From: Uruburuella suis
Lineage (GTDB): Bacteria; Pseudomonadota; Gammaproteobacteria; Burkholderiales; Neisseriaceae
Assembly: GCF_004341385.1 (NCBI RefSeq)
Contig: NZ_SLXE01000010.1
Coordinates: forward strand, 1 to 64,000
Length of the DNA stretch: 64,000 bases
Reading direction: 5' to 3'
Below the pieces are notes generated by a model that saw only the letters and a program-made list of their open reading frames with translations, was not told the DNA's origin and did not search any database. The translations under genes were made by a program, and so were the position numbers. This document shows positions 6,945-16,555 of this stretch, piece by piece (the first letter of the stretch is position 1; each line of letters opens with the position of its first letter).

Positions 6945-8936
6945 TCAGGCAGACAATACGTTTTTCACTACTTCTACCACATGATCCACAGTGAAGCCGA
7001 ATTCTTTAAACAGCAATTCGGCCGGCGCGGATTCGCCGAAGCGGTCGAGCCCGATAACCGCGCCGTTCAAGCCCACATATTTATACCAGCCGTCGCTCAC
7101 GCCGGCTTCCACGGCGATGCGCGGCAGGCCTTGCGGCAGCACGCTTGCTTGGTATTGGGCATCTTGTTTGTCGAACACATTGGTGGAGGGCATAGACACC
7201 ACGTTGACAAACACGCCCTGTTCGGCCAGCACGGTTTGTGCGTTGAGCGCCAATTCCACTTCGGAGCCGGTGGCGATAATCACCGCTTGCGCCGCGCCTT
7301 CTTCTGCGGCGCGGATCACATAGCCGCCGCGTTGGATGTCGGCCAGCTGCTGCGCGCTGCGGCTGATAAAGGGCAGGTTTTGGCGGCTGAAAATCAGGCA
7401 GCTCGGGTGATCGGCGGCTTTTACGGCTTCGGCCCAGGCCACCAGCGATTCGGCGGTGTCGCACGGGCGCCAAACGGCCATATTGGGAATCAGGCGCAGG
7501 CTGGCGGTTTGCTCCACCGGTTGATGCGTGGGGCCGTCTTCACCGAGGCCGATAGAATCGTGGGTGTAAACGAATATCGGGTTGATTTTCATCAGCGCGG
7601 CCATGCGCAGGGCGTTGCGGGCGTATTCGCTAAACATCAGGAATGTTGCGCCGAAAGGCTTTACGCCGCCGTGCAGTGCCAAGCCGTTCATGATGGCGCT
7701 CATGCCGAATTCGCGCACACCGTAGTGGATATAGTTGCCGCCGCTGTGCGGTTTGACCGATACGCTTTTTGACCAATCGGTGAGGTTGGAGGGGGTGAGG
7801 TCGGCCGAGCCGCCGACAAATTCGGGCAACACTTCGGCCAAAATTTCGATGCTGTTTTGGCTGGCTTTGCGGGTGGCGATTTTTTCGGCTTTGGTACACA
7901 CTTCTTGTAAGGCCGTCTGAACATAAGCGTCGAAATTTTCGGGCAGCTTTTTATCCATGCGGCGGATAAATTCGGCGGCTTCGGCGGGGAATTTGGCTTG
8001 GTATTGCGCAAATAAATTATTCCACTCGTTTTCCAGCTTGGCGCCTTTTTCTTTGGCGTTCCACGCATCGTAAATTTCTTGCGGCACTTCAAACGGGCCG
8101 TAATTCCAGCCCAAATGTTTGCGCGTGGCTTCCAGCTCTTCCGCGCCCAAGGGCGCGCCGTGGGTTTTGTGGCTGCCTTCTTTGGTGGCGGCGCCTTTGC
8201 CGATCAGCGTTTTGCAGCAGATGATACTGGGTTTGCCGGTTTCGGCGCGCGCTTCTTCGATGGCGGCTTTGAGCGCGGCGGTGTCGTGGCCGTTGACATT
8301 GGGCACCACATGCCAGCCGTAGGCGGCGAAACGCTCGGGGATGTTTTCGGTAAACCAGCCGTCTACTTTGCCGTCGATGGAAATATTGTTGTCGTCATAA
8401 AGCACCACCAATTTGCCCAAGCCTAAGGTGCCGGCGAGCGAGCAGGCTTCGTGCGACACGCCTTCCATCAGGCAGCCGTCGCCCAAGAAAACATAAGTGT
8501 GGTGGTCGACAATATTGAGACCGTCTTTATTAAACTCTTCGGCCAGCAGTTTTTCTGCCAACGCGAAGCCCACGGCATTGGCAATGCCTTGGCCGAGCGG
8601 GCCGGTGGTGGTTTCCACGCCGTCGGTGTAGCCATATTCGGGGTGGCCGGGGGTGTTGCTGTGCAGCTGGCGGAAGTTTTTCAAATCATCGATGGAAACG
8701 TTGTAGCCGGTGAGGTGGAGCAGGCTATACAAAATCATCGAAGCGTGGCCGTTGGACAATACAAAACGGTCGCGGTTGTAGAATTTGGGGTTGGCGGGGT
8801 TGTGGTTTAAAAATTGTGTCCACAACACTTCGGCCATGTCGGCCATGCCCATCGGCGCACCGGGGTGGCCGGAATTGGCTTTTTGCACTGCGTCGGCAGA
8901 GAGGAAGCGGATGGCGTTTGCCAGTTGAGAAGCCAT
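6945..8936 (-). CDS. tkt: Transketolase
   Basis: The ATG at 8936 (MASQLANAIRFLSADAVQ) gives 663 residues, the normal bacterial transketolase length. An in-frame start 58 codons further upstream would add a stretch without family similarity. The enzyme moves two-carbon units between sugar phosphates in the pentose phosphate pathway using thiamine diphosphate. Seen: SGHPGAPMGMADMAEVLW near the N-terminus, the cofactor motif GDGCLMEGVSHEA followed by DDNNISIDG, and the central DSIGLGEDGPTHQP segment. Single-gene unit with its own terminator. One DUS lies within the coding region and two lie in the leader. Confidence 0.97.
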   Translation of the reverse strand: MASQLANAIRFLSADAVQKANSGHPGAPMGMADMAEVLWTQFLNHNPANPKFYNRDRFVLSNGHASMILYSLLHLTGYNVSIDDLKNFRQLHSNTPGHPEYGYTDGVETTTGPLGQGIANAVGFALAEKLLAEEFNKDGLNIVDHHTYVFLGDGCLMEGVSHEACSLAGTLGLGKLVVLYDDNNISIDGKVDGWFTENIPERFAAYGWHVVPNVNGHDTAALKAAIEEARAETGKPSIICCKTLIGKGAATKEGSHKTHGAPLGAEELEATRKHLGWNYGPFEVPQEIYDAWNAKEKGAKLENEWNNLFAQYQAKFPAEAAEFIRRMDKKLPENFDAYVQTALQEVCTKAEKIATRKASQNSIEILAEVLPEFVGGSADLTPSNLTDWSKSVSVKPHSGGNYIHYGVREFGMSAIMNGLALHGGVKPFGATFLMFSEYARNALRMAALMKINPIFVYTHDSIGLGEDGPTHQPVEQTASLRLIPNMAVWRPCDTAESLVAWAEAVKAADHPSCLIFSRQNLPFISRSAQQLADIQRGGYVIRAAEEGAAQAVIIATGSEVELALNAQTVLAEQGVFVNVVSMPSTNVFDKQDAQYQASVLPQGLPRIAVEAGVSDGWYKYVGLNGAVIGLDRFGESAPAELLFKEFGFTVDHVVEVVKNVLSA

Positions 8937-9136
8937 TGGGAATACCTTTTTTCGTTTGAGGTGGAAGCGCTGATTATCGCTTGAATTTTGGCTGCGTTCA
9001 AGCCGCAATCGGCTTTCAGACGGCATTTTTCGGGCTGCACGCGTTTGTTGAAAGCTGTTATGATTGCCATCAGTTTCAAGAGGCCGTCTGAAAGTTTCCA
9101 GCGGCTGCATCCAATAAACAAGGAATACTGAATACT

Positions 9137-10621
9137 ATGGAACCGCAACCGCGCACGCCGCTTTCTGAAGCCGGGCGCCAAAGCCTGCTCGACACGCTGA
9201 AGCAGGAATGGCGGCAGCTGCATTTTCTCACTGAATTGTCCGAAATCACGCCTTATGAATGCGATGCGCTGGCGGCGTTTACGCAATTGCCGCTGGGCGT
9301 GGTGCTGCCGGAAAACGAAGCTCAAGTGCAAATGGTGTTGAAAACCTGTATGCGGCTGGGCATTGCGGTGGTGCCGCGCGGGGCGGGCACGGGGCTGGCC
9401 GGCAGCGCCATGCCCACCCCCGATGGGATTGTGCTCTCCACCGCCAAGCTCAATAAGATTGTGAACGTGAATCCGCAGGCGCGCACGGCCACGGTGCAGC
9501 CGGGCGTTCGCAATCTGGCCGTTTCCGATGCCGCCGCGCCGCATGGTTTGTATTACGCGCCCGACCCGTCGAGCCAATTGGCGTGCAGCATCGGCGGCAA
9601 TGTGGCCGAAAATTCCGGCGGCGTGCATTGCTTGAAATACGGCCTCACGGTGAACAATGTGTTGAAAATCCGCGCTGTTACCATCGATGGCGGCGTGATT
9701 GAATTGGGCGGTGAAGGCTACGATGCGCCGGGGCTGGATTTGCTCACCGTGTTTATCGGCAGCGAGGGCATGTTTGCCGTGGTAACCGAAGTGGTGGTGA
9801 AGCTTGTGCCCAAGCCGCGCACGGCGCAGGTGATTATGGCGAGCTTCGACGATATGGGCAAAGCGGGCGATGCCGTGGCCGCCGTGATTGCCGCCGGCAT
9901 TATTCCCGCCGGGCTGGAAATGATGGACGGCCCCGCCACCCGCGCCATCGACCGCTATTTGAATATCGGCTACGACACCCGCGCCGAAGCGATTTTGCTG
10001 TGCGAGTCTGACGGCACGGCCGAAGAAGTGGCCGAAGAAATCGCGCGCATGATTGCCGTGTTTGAGCAAAGTGGGGCGATTCGCATACAGGTGTCGCGCA
10101 ACGAAATCGAGCGGCTGGCGTTTTGGTCGGGGCGCAAAAACGCCTTTCCCGCCGCCGCGCAAATGGCACCCGATTATTACTGCATGGACGGCACCGTGCC
10201 GCGCCGCTACATCAGCACGCTGTTGCGCAGCATTGCCGCCATGGAGGAGAAATACGGGCTGCAATGCATTAATGTGTTTCACGCAGGCGATGGCAATATG
10301 CACCCGCTGATTTTGTTTGATTCCGCGCAGGGGCAATGGCCGCAAGCCGAAGCCTTTGGCGCGGATATTTTGGAAGAATGTGTGCGCTTGGGCGGCACGA
10401 TTACCGGCGAGCACGGCGTGGGCATCGAAAAAATCAACGGCATGTGCGTGCAGTTTTCCGAAGCCGAACGCGCCGCCTTTTGGGGCGTGAAATTCGCTTT
10501 CGACCCCAGCGGCTTGCTCAACGCCGATAAAGCCATTCCCACCAAAAACCGTTGCGCCGAATACGGGCGGATGCACATTCCGCGCGGGGCGATGAAGTTT
10601 CCCGATTTGGAAAGGTTTTAG
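9137..10621 (+). CDS. glcD: Glycolate oxidase subunit GlcD (FAD-binding)
   Basis: The 494-residue protein is the FAD-linked subunit of glycolate dehydrogenase, which oxidises glycolate to glyoxylate at the membrane. Seen: the FAD-binding PCMH fold with PRGAGTGLAGS, the GGNVAENSGG motif, and the C-terminal HAGDGNMHP and GEHGVGIEK motifs typical of GlcD and D-lactate dehydrogenases. It heads a rightward block with a DUF817 gene, glcE, glcF and malate synthase G, which supports glycolate as substrate. It diverges from tkt across a 200-base gap that holds two DUS copies. Confidence 0.95.
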   Translation: MEPQPRTPLSEAGRQSLLDTLKQEWRQLHFLTELSEITPYECDALAAFTQLPLGVVLPENEAQVQMVLKTCMRLGIAVVPRGAGTGLAGSAMPTPDGIVLSTAKLNKIVNVNPQARTATVQPGVRNLAVSDAAAPHGLYYAPDPSSQLACSIGGNVAENSGGVHCLKYGLTVNNVLKIRAVTIDGGVIELGGEGYDAPGLDLLTVFIGSEGMFAVVTEVVVKLVPKPRTAQVIMASFDDMGKAGDAVAAVIAAGIIPAGLEMMDGPATRAIDRYLNIGYDTRAEAILLCESDGTAEEVAEEIARMIAVFEQSGAIRIQVSRNEIERLAFWSGRKNAFPAAAQMAPDYYCMDGTVPRRYISTLLRSIAAMEEKYGLQCINVFHAGDGNMHPLILFDSAQGQWPQAEAFGADILEECVRLGGTITGEHGVGIEKINGMCVQFSEAERAAFWGVKFAFDPSGLLNADKAIPTKNRCAEYGRMHIPRGAMKFPDLERF

Positions 10622-10623
10622 GT

Positions 10624-10657
10624 TTCAGACGGCCTGTTGAATTCAGGCCGTCTGGAA
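10624..10657 (+). terminator. DUS-type hairpin between glcD and DUF817 gene
   Basis: A DUS (10624-10636) and an inverted copy with one changed base (GCCGTCTGGAA) can pair over about 12 bases. It lies three bases after the glcD stop and before the next ribosome-binding site, so it may be an attenuator within the block. Confidence 0.5.
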
Positions 10658-10672
10658 GCAAAAAGGCAGCAG

Positions 10673-11518
10673 ATGATCAATAAGCTCGACCGCTGGCTGA
10701 TGCAGCATCCGCCGCGCCCTGATTTGCGCGGCGCTCGGCGCTTTTGCGTGGAATTTTGGTTTTTCGGGCTGAAAGAAGCGCGCGCCTGCCTGTTTGCCGG
10801 CTTGTTTTTTATCGCCATGTTTGCCGTTCCGCGCGGCGGTTGGCTGGGCGTGCCGCGCTATGATTTGCTGCTGGTGTTTGCGTTGGCGGTGCAGGCGGCG
10901 ATGCTTTATTTTCGGCTGGAAACCTGGGATGAAATGAAAGCAATCACGCTGTTTCATGTGGTGGGCTTTGCGCTGGAAGTGTTCAAAACCTCGGGCAGCA
11001 TCCAATCGTGGGCTTATCCCGATTTTGCCTACAGCAAATTGTGGGGCGTGCCGCTTTTCACCGGCTTTATGTATGCGGCGGTGGGCAGCTATATCATCCA
11101 GGCTTGGCGGCTGCTGGATTTGCGGATTAAAAGCCACCCGCCTTATTGGCTGGCCGCGCTCACCGCCGCGGCTATTTATGTGAATTTTTTCAGCCATCAC
11201 TATATCGGCGATTACCGCTGGTATTTGGCGGCATTTGCATTAGGGCTTTATGCGCGCACCACGGTGTATTTCACGCCTTATGACCGCACACGCAAAATGC
11301 CGCTTTTGCTGGCTTTTGTGCTGATCGGCTTTTTTATCTGGCTGGCGGAAAACATCAGCACGTTTGCCGGCATTTGGCAGTATCCCAATCAAATCGGCGC
11401 ATGGTCGTTGGTGCACATCAGCAAGTGGAGCTCATGGGCCATGCTGGTGATGATGACATTTGTGATTGTGGCGAATTTAAAACACATCAAACACACCATT
11501 GCGGTGTCGAAAGATTAA
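10673..11518 (+). CDS. DUF817 family integral membrane protein
   Basis: The ATG at 10673 (MINKLDRWL) follows an AAAAGG box and gives 281 residues. The protein is very hydrophobic with about seven to eight predicted membrane segments and matches my memory of DUF817 proteins (aromatic-rich segments such as FETWDEMKA-like LETWDEMKA, SWAYP and NISTFAGIWQYP). Function is not established for the family. Its position between glcD and glcE, on the same strand with short gaps, suggests a role tied to glycolate use, perhaps transport or membrane anchoring; that is inference only. Confidence 0.8.
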   Translation: MINKLDRWLMQHPPRPDLRGARRFCVEFWFFGLKEARACLFAGLFFIAMFAVPRGGWLGVPRYDLLLVFALAVQAAMLYFRLETWDEMKAITLFHVVGFALEVFKTSGSIQSWAYPDFAYSKLWGVPLFTGFMYAAVGSYIIQAWRLLDLRIKSHPPYWLAALTAAAIYVNFFSHHYIGDYRWYLAAFALGLYARTTVYFTPYDRTRKMPLLLAFVLIGFFIWLAENISTFAGIWQYPNQIGAWSLVHISKWSSWAMLVMMTFVIVANLKHIKHTIAVSKD

Positions 11519-11541
11519 GGCCGTCTGAAAGAAAAATAATT

Positions 11542-12624
11542 ATGGAACAAACCTTTATCCGAATGCGCGAGCAGATTCTGCATGCCACCCACCGCCACAT
11601 TCCGCTGATTATCAAGGGCGGCGGCACAAAAGATTTTTATGGCGAACAAACGCGGCCCGAAAATGCCGATGTGTTGGACACACGCGAACACAGCGGCATC
11701 GTGGCCTACGATCCCGCCGAATTGGTGCTCACTGCGCGCGCCGGCACGCCGTTGGCGGAAATCGAAGCGGCCTTGTCTGAAAGCCGCCAAAACCTGCCGT
11801 TTGAGCCGCCGCATTTCGGAGACGGTGCAACCATAGGCGGCGCGGTGGCCGCCGGTTTGGCCGGCCCCAGAAGGGCACATGCGGGCGCGGTGAAAGATTT
11901 CGTGCTCGGTGCGCGCCTGCTCAATGGCCGCGGCGAGCACCTGCATTTCGGCGGCACGGTGGTGAAAAACGTGGCCGGCTACGATGTGGCGCGGCTTTTG
12001 GCCGGCTCGCTCGGCACGCTGGGCGTGATCACCGAGCTATCGCTCAAAGTGTTGCCGCAGCCTTTTGCCGAAGCCACGCTGCAATTTGAAAGCCGCGCCG
12101 CCGAAGCCGTGCCCACGCTCAATGCGCTGATGGGGCAGCCGCTGCCGCTCACTGCAAGCTATTGGGCAGACGGTGTGTTGAGCCTGCGCCTGTGCGGCAC
12201 GGAGGCGGGGGTGAAAACCGCCGTTGAGCTTTTGGGCGGCGAGCGCATGAACGAAGCCGCTTCGCGCAGCTGGTGGCAAACCGTGCGCGAGCAGGCGCGG
12301 CCTGAATTTGATTTGAACGAAGGCGAGCGCTTGTGGCGCATATCCGTGCCCGACACCGCGCCCGTGGCCGATTCAGACGGCCTCTCGTCAATAGAGTGGG
12401 GCGGCGGCCTGCGCTGGTACCGCACCGGTGCTGCCGCGCGGGAAATGCGCGCGCTCGCGCAAAATGCCGGCGGCCATGCCACCCTGTTTCGCGGCGCAGC
12501 GGCGGTGGGCGAAACCGTGTTCACACCGCTGCCCGAAGCCTTGCTGGCCATCAACCAGCGCCTGAAGCAAAGCTTCGACCCGAGCGGCATTTTCAACCCG
12601 GGGCGGCTTTACCCCAAGCTTTAA
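11542..12624 (+). CDS. glcE: Glycolate oxidase subunit GlcE
   Basis: The ATG at 11542 (MEQTFIRMREQ) gives 360 residues. GlcE is the second FAD-binding subunit of glycolate dehydrogenase and resembles a truncated GlcD. Seen: IKGGGTKDFYG, the DGATIGGAVAAGLAGPRR stretch, VKNVAGYDVARLLAGSLGTLGVITE and the C-terminal FDPSGIFNPGRLY motif. One DUS core lies in the coding region. It is separated from glcF by a MITE-like repeat insertion that does not disturb either frame. Confidence 0.95.
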   Translation: MEQTFIRMREQILHATHRHIPLIIKGGGTKDFYGEQTRPENADVLDTREHSGIVAYDPAELVLTARAGTPLAEIEAALSESRQNLPFEPPHFGDGATIGGAVAAGLAGPRRAHAGAVKDFVLGARLLNGRGEHLHFGGTVVKNVAGYDVARLLAGSLGTLGVITELSLKVLPQPFAEATLQFESRAAEAVPTLNALMGQPLPLTASYWADGVLSLRLCGTEAGVKTAVELLGGERMNEAASRSWWQTVREQARPEFDLNEGERLWRISVPDTAPVADSDGLSSIEWGGGLRWYRTGAAAREMRALAQNAGGHATLFRGAAAVGETVFTPLPEALLAINQRLKQSFDPSGIFNPGRLYPKL

Positions 12625-12677
12625 CCATGTTTTTCCCGGCTTGATGCAGCAAATCCAATGTTGAAAAAACAGGCATA

Positions 12678-12781
12678 ATACCAATTCAAAAAAGTAAGCT
12701 AACAAGGCGGCGAGCCGAAGACAGTACACCTAGTACGGCTAGGCGAGCCAACGAAGTTAGGTTATTTTTTTGGATTGGTAT
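12678..12781. repeat. MITE-like inverted repeat, family A, copy 1
   Basis: A 104-bp element with termini ATACCAATTCAAAAAA and the inverse TTTTTTTGGATTGGTAT; outer arms pair over about 26 bases with few mismatches and the centre GTACACCTAGTAC is also near-palindromic. No coding capacity. It lies between glcE and glcF, in the opposite orientation to the copy at 16664. Confidence 0.8.
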
Positions 12782-12787
12782 AAAAGC

Positions 12788-12839
12788 TTTCAGACGGCCT
12801 TCAGAATGGTTGTTTGAAACATGCTCAGGCCGTCTGAAA
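12788..12839. terminator. DUS inverted pair before glcF
   Basis: Opposed DUS copies (12788-12800 and 12827-12839) separated by 26 bases sit just after the family A repeat and 24 bases before the glcF start. Possible weak hairpin in the glcF leader. Confidence 0.45.
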
Positions 12840-12862
12840 ACAAAAAAACGGAAACAACCACC

Positions 12863-14089
12863 ATGCAAACCCATCTGGCTGATTTCATCAAACACACGCC
12901 GCGCGGTAAAATTGCCGACAAAATTCTGCAAACCTGCGTGCATTGCGGCTTTTGCAACGCCACATGCCCTACCTACCAGCTCACCGGCGACGAGCTCGAC
13001 GGCCCGCGCGGGCGCATCTATCAAATCAAGCAAGTGCTCGAAGGCATGAGCGCCACGGTGCAGATTCAAACCCACCTCGACCGCTGCCTCACCTGCCGCA
13101 ATTGTGAAACCACCTGCCCTTCGGGCGTGGAATACGGCCATTTGCTCGACATCGGCCGCAGCGAAGTGGAAAAGCAGATCGGCCGCCCGCTGCCGGAAAA
13201 AGCCCGGCGCGAAGCCTTGCGCAGGCTGATGCTCAACCGAACTGCGTTTGAAAGCACTTACCGCGTGGCGCAAACCCTGCGGCCGTGGCTGCCGCAAAAG
13301 CTGCGCGGCAAAGTGATGGCCGAAAAAGCCGCCGGCATCATTCCGCAAAACGCCCGGCCGCGCAAAATGATTATGCTCGAAGGCTGCGTGCAGCCGGGCA
13401 TGTCGCCCAATATCAACGCCGCCACCTTGCGCGTGCTCGATAAGCTCGGCATCCAATTGCAGCGCCCGCAAAACGCAGGCTGCTGCGGCGCGATTAATCT
13501 GCACATGGGCGCCGAAGCCCAAAGCCTCAACGACATGCGCCGCAACATCGATGCTTGGTGGCCGTTGCTGGAGCAGGGCGCAGAAGCCTTGTTAATCAAC
13601 GCCTCAGGCTGCGGCGCAACGGTGAAAGAATACGGCTATCATCTGCAACACGATGCACAATATGCCGAAAAAGCCGCAGCCATCAGCGCCGCGGCCAAAG
13701 ATATTGTGGAAATATTGGCCGCCGAAACCGAAAATATCCAAGCCAAGCTGCCGGCAAATCTGCCCGCGCACACCATCGCCTACCACCCGCCCTGCACGCT
13801 GCAACACGGCCAAAAGCTCAAAGGCAGCGTGGAAAGCCTGTTTGCCGAATTGGGCATTACTGTGCTGCTGCCGCAAGACGCGCATTTGTGCTGCGGCTCG
13901 GCCGGCACTTATTCTTTTTTCCAACCCGAATTGTCGCAACAATTGCGCGACAACAAATTAAGCCGCTTAAACGCGCTCAAACCCGATGTGGTTTTATCGG
14001 CCAATATCGGCTGCATCGGCCATCTGGCGGGCGGCACGGCTACGCCGGTGATGCATTGGATTGAATATTTGGATGAGCAGATGCAGTAA
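12863..14089 (+). CDS. glcF: Glycolate oxidase iron-sulfur subunit GlcF
   Basis: The ATG at 12863 (MQTHLADFIKHTPRG) gives 408 residues. GlcF carries electrons from the GlcD/GlcE flavins to the quinone pool. Two ferredoxin-type 4Fe-4S motifs are seen near the N-terminus (CVHCGFCNATCP and CLTCRNCETTCP), followed by two CCG domains (GCCGAINLHMG and CCGSAGTY). An in-frame ATG 14 codons upstream lies inside the DUS hairpin and is unlikely. Completes the glcDEF set. Confidence 0.96.
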   Translation: MQTHLADFIKHTPRGKIADKILQTCVHCGFCNATCPTYQLTGDELDGPRGRIYQIKQVLEGMSATVQIQTHLDRCLTCRNCETTCPSGVEYGHLLDIGRSEVEKQIGRPLPEKARREALRRLMLNRTAFESTYRVAQTLRPWLPQKLRGKVMAEKAAGIIPQNARPRKMIMLEGCVQPGMSPNINAATLRVLDKLGIQLQRPQNAGCCGAINLHMGAEAQSLNDMRRNIDAWWPLLEQGAEALLINASGCGATVKEYGYHLQHDAQYAEKAAAISAAAKDIVEILAAETENIQAKLPANLPAHTIAYHPPCTLQHGQKLKGSVESLFAELGITVLLPQDAHLCCGSAGTYSFFQPELSQQLRDNKLSRLNALKPDVVLSANIGCIGHLAGGTATPVMHWIEYLDEQMQ

Positions 14090-14102
14090 GGCGCAAATCA
14101 AA

Positions 14103-14136
14103 AGGCCGTCTGAACCATATGGCTTTCAGACGGCCT
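14103..14136 (+). terminator. DUS terminator after glcF
   Basis: DUS copies at 14103-14114 and 14125-14136 are opposed and follow the glcF stop by 14 bases; a third DUS is at 14149-14160. Together they probably separate glcF from glcB transcription. Confidence 0.65.
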
Positions 14137-14284
14137 GAACCTTTGAAAAGGCCGTCTGAAACAAGAGCTTTCACTCCACTACAGAAGCGGGCAAGCTATG
14201 GATTATTCTTCAGATTAGTGGTATTTTGCCGATAAGCTTTGATGGATAAGCCCACATCAGAAAAAGAACATTAGGAGAATTCAA

Positions 14285-16462
14285 ATGGCATATAGCTATA
14301 TCCCCGCCGCCGATTTGCAGGTAGACAAAAATCTGTATCAATTTATCGAAAAAGAAGTGTTAGCCAAGCATCCGGCCGTAGAAGCCGTGGCATTTTGGCA
14401 AGGCTTTTCCGATTTGGTGCATAAATTTGCGCCGCTCAACCGCGATTTGCTCGAAAAGCGCGACCGCATCCAGCTGCAGATCGACCAATGGCACCGCAAC
14501 AATCCGGGCCCGGTGGCCGATTTGGCGGCTTATAAAACTTTTTTGAACGAGCAGGAATATCTGGTCGACACGCCGTTGGATTTTAAAATCGCCACGGAAA
14601 ATGTCGACCGCGAATTGGCCGAGCAGGCGGGGCCGCAGCTGGTGGTGCCGATTAACAATGCCCGCTATGCCTTAAATGCCGCCAATGCGCGCTGGGGCAG
14701 CCTGTATGACGCGCTCTACGGCACCGATGCCATCGATCAAAGCGGCGATTTGGCGCTGGGCAAGGGCTATAATCCGGTGCGCGGCGATGCGGTGATTGCG
14801 TTTGCCCGCGATGTGCTCGACAGCAGCATTCCCTTGGCGGCCGGCAGCCATAAAGACGTGGTGGCTTATCAGGTGAAAGCAGGCCGTCTGAATGCCAAAT
14901 TGAACGACGGCAGCGAAAGCGGCTTGGCTGCGCCCGAATTATTCGCGGGCTACAACGGCAGCGCCGATGCGCCCACATCGTTATTGTTTTTGCACAACGG
15001 CCTGCACATCGATATTTTAATCGACAAAAGTAGCCCTATCGGCGCGCAAGATCCGGCAGGTGTGAAAGATGTCATTCTCGAAGCCGCGCTCTCCACCATT
15101 ATGGATTGCGAAGATTCGGTAACGGCGGTGGATGGCGAAGACAAAGCGCTGGTGTATGCCAACTGGCTCGGTTTGATGAACGGCACGCTGGTGGAAGAAG
15201 TGCACAAAGGCGGCCAAACCTTCACCCGCACGCTCAATCCCGACCGCGAATACACCACACCCGACGGCAGCGGCACATTCAAGCTGCCCGGCCGCTCGCT
15301 GCTGTTTATCCGCAATGTCGGCCATTTGATGACCACGCCGGCGGTGCTCGACAAACACGGCAATGAAATTCCCGAGGGCATACTCGACGGCGTGATGACC
15401 GCGCTGATTGCGCCATTCGACCTCAACCGCAGCGAAAACACCAACAGCCGCTCAGGCTCGGTGTATATCGTGAAGCCGAAAATGCACGGCCCCGAAGAAG
15501 TGCGCTTTGCCAATAATTTGTTTGCCGCGATTGAAACGCTGGCCAAGCTGCCGGAAAACACCCTCAAAATGGGCATTATGGATGAAGAGCGCCGCACTTC
15601 GGTGAATTTGGCCGCCTGCATTTACGAAGCGCGCGAGCGTGTGGTGTTTATCAACACCGGCTTTCTCGACCGCACCGGAGATGAAATGCACACTTCCATG
15701 CTGGCCGGCGCGATGGTGCGCAAGGGCGACATGAAAGCGAGCAAATGGATTCAGGCTTATGAATTGAACAATGTGCAGGTCGGCCTGCAATGCGGCCTGC
15801 CGGGCAAAGCGCAAATCGGCAAAGGCATGTGGGCCATGCCCGATTTGATGGCCGAAATGCTCAAGCAAAAAATCGGCCACCCCAAATCGGGCGCCACCAC
15901 CGCTTGGGTGCCCTCGCCCACCGGCGCCACGCTGCATGCGCTGCATTATCATCAGGTGAATGTGTTTGATGTGCAAAAAGAATTGCTTGCGCAAGAGCCG
16001 AAAGCTTATCTGGATGATTTACTCACCATTCCGGTGGATGCGGCGCGCAATTGGTCGGCAGAAGAGATTCAGCAAGAGCTCGACAACAATTGCCAAGGCA
16101 TTTTGGGCTATGTGGTGCGCTGGATCGAGCAGGGCGTGGGTTGCTCGAAAGTGCCCGACATCCACAATGTGGGCTTGATGGAAGACCGCGCCACCTTGCG
16201 CATTTCCAGCCAACACATTGCCAACTGGCTGCTGCACGGCGTGGTGAGCGAAGCGCAGGTGCGCGAAACGCTGGCGCGCATGGCCGCGGTGGTGGACGGC
16301 CAAAATGCCGGCGACCCGTTCTACACGCCCATGGTCGGCCGCTTCGACACTTCGCCTGCATTTTTGGCGGCTTGCGACTTGGTGTTTAAAGGCACCACGC
16401 AGCCCAGCGGCTACACCGAGCCGCTGCTGCACCATTGGCGCCGTGTGGCCAAAGCGCAGTAA
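14285..16462 (+). CDS. glcB: Malate synthase G
   Basis: At 725 residues this is the long G isoform, not the shorter A isoform. It condenses glyoxylate with acetyl-CoA to malate, the next step after glycolate oxidation, which matches the glcDEF neighbours. Seen: the magnesium and glyoxylate-site segment MDCEDSVTAVDGEDK, the GPEEVRFANNLF and MDEERRTSVNL stretches and GMWAMPDLMAEML. The start has a good AGGAGA box. No aceA is visible in the window, so the block looks like a glycolate path rather than the acetate glyoxylate shunt. Confidence 0.97.
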   Translation: MAYSYIPAADLQVDKNLYQFIEKEVLAKHPAVEAVAFWQGFSDLVHKFAPLNRDLLEKRDRIQLQIDQWHRNNPGPVADLAAYKTFLNEQEYLVDTPLDFKIATENVDRELAEQAGPQLVVPINNARYALNAANARWGSLYDALYGTDAIDQSGDLALGKGYNPVRGDAVIAFARDVLDSSIPLAAGSHKDVVAYQVKAGRLNAKLNDGSESGLAAPELFAGYNGSADAPTSLLFLHNGLHIDILIDKSSPIGAQDPAGVKDVILEAALSTIMDCEDSVTAVDGEDKALVYANWLGLMNGTLVEEVHKGGQTFTRTLNPDREYTTPDGSGTFKLPGRSLLFIRNVGHLMTTPAVLDKHGNEIPEGILDGVMTALIAPFDLNRSENTNSRSGSVYIVKPKMHGPEEVRFANNLFAAIETLAKLPENTLKMGIMDEERRTSVNLAACIYEARERVVFINTGFLDRTGDEMHTSMLAGAMVRKGDMKASKWIQAYELNNVQVGLQCGLPGKAQIGKGMWAMPDLMAEMLKQKIGHPKSGATTAWVPSPTGATLHALHYHQVNVFDVQKELLAQEPKAYLDDLLTIPVDAARNWSAEEIQQELDNNCQGILGYVVRWIEQGVGCSKVPDIHNVGLMEDRATLRISSQHIANWLLHGVVSEAQVRETLARMAAVVDGQNAGDPFYTPMVGRFDTSPAFLAACDLVFKGTTQPSGYTEPLLHHWRRVAKAQ

Positions 16463-16472
16463 ATAAAGGAAT

Positions 16473-16553
16473 AAGGTTTGATGTAAACGTTTTGCATCAA
16501 ACACACCGCAGGCCGTCTGAAAGCTTTCAGACGGCCTGCGGTTTTATGGGCAG
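16473..16553 (+). repeat. 81-bp direct repeat, copy 1 (downstream of glcB)
   Basis: Begins AAGGTTTGATGTAAACG and ends TTTTATGGGCAG. It contains a small inverted repeat (TTTGATG...CATCAAA) and a DUS terminator hairpin. Copy 2 at 16771-16851 differs at only four positions, two of which are compensatory changes in the hairpin stem. Confidence 0.85.
16505..16542 (+). terminator. DUS terminator of glcB
   Basis: A perfect 38-base palindrome made of two DUS copies extended by ACCGC/GCGGT, followed by TTTT. It lies 42 bases after the glcB stop. Confidence 0.85.
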
Positions 16554-16555
16554 CA

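Noticed and set aside
8807..10576. A 589-codon open frame on the minus strand opposite glcD and the tkt start
   Set aside because: It is antisense to two well-supported genes, has a His/Arg/Gly-rich composition typical of mirror frames in GC-rich DNA, and shows no domain.
11374..11541. Upstream in-frame start for glcE
   Set aside because: The extension overlaps the end of the DUF817 gene and has no GlcE similarity; the ATG at 11542 fits the family N-terminus.
14285..16462. Malate synthase A (aceB) of the acetate glyoxylate shunt
   Set aside because: The 725-residue length and motifs fit the G isoform, and the neighbours are glycolate oxidase genes without aceA.
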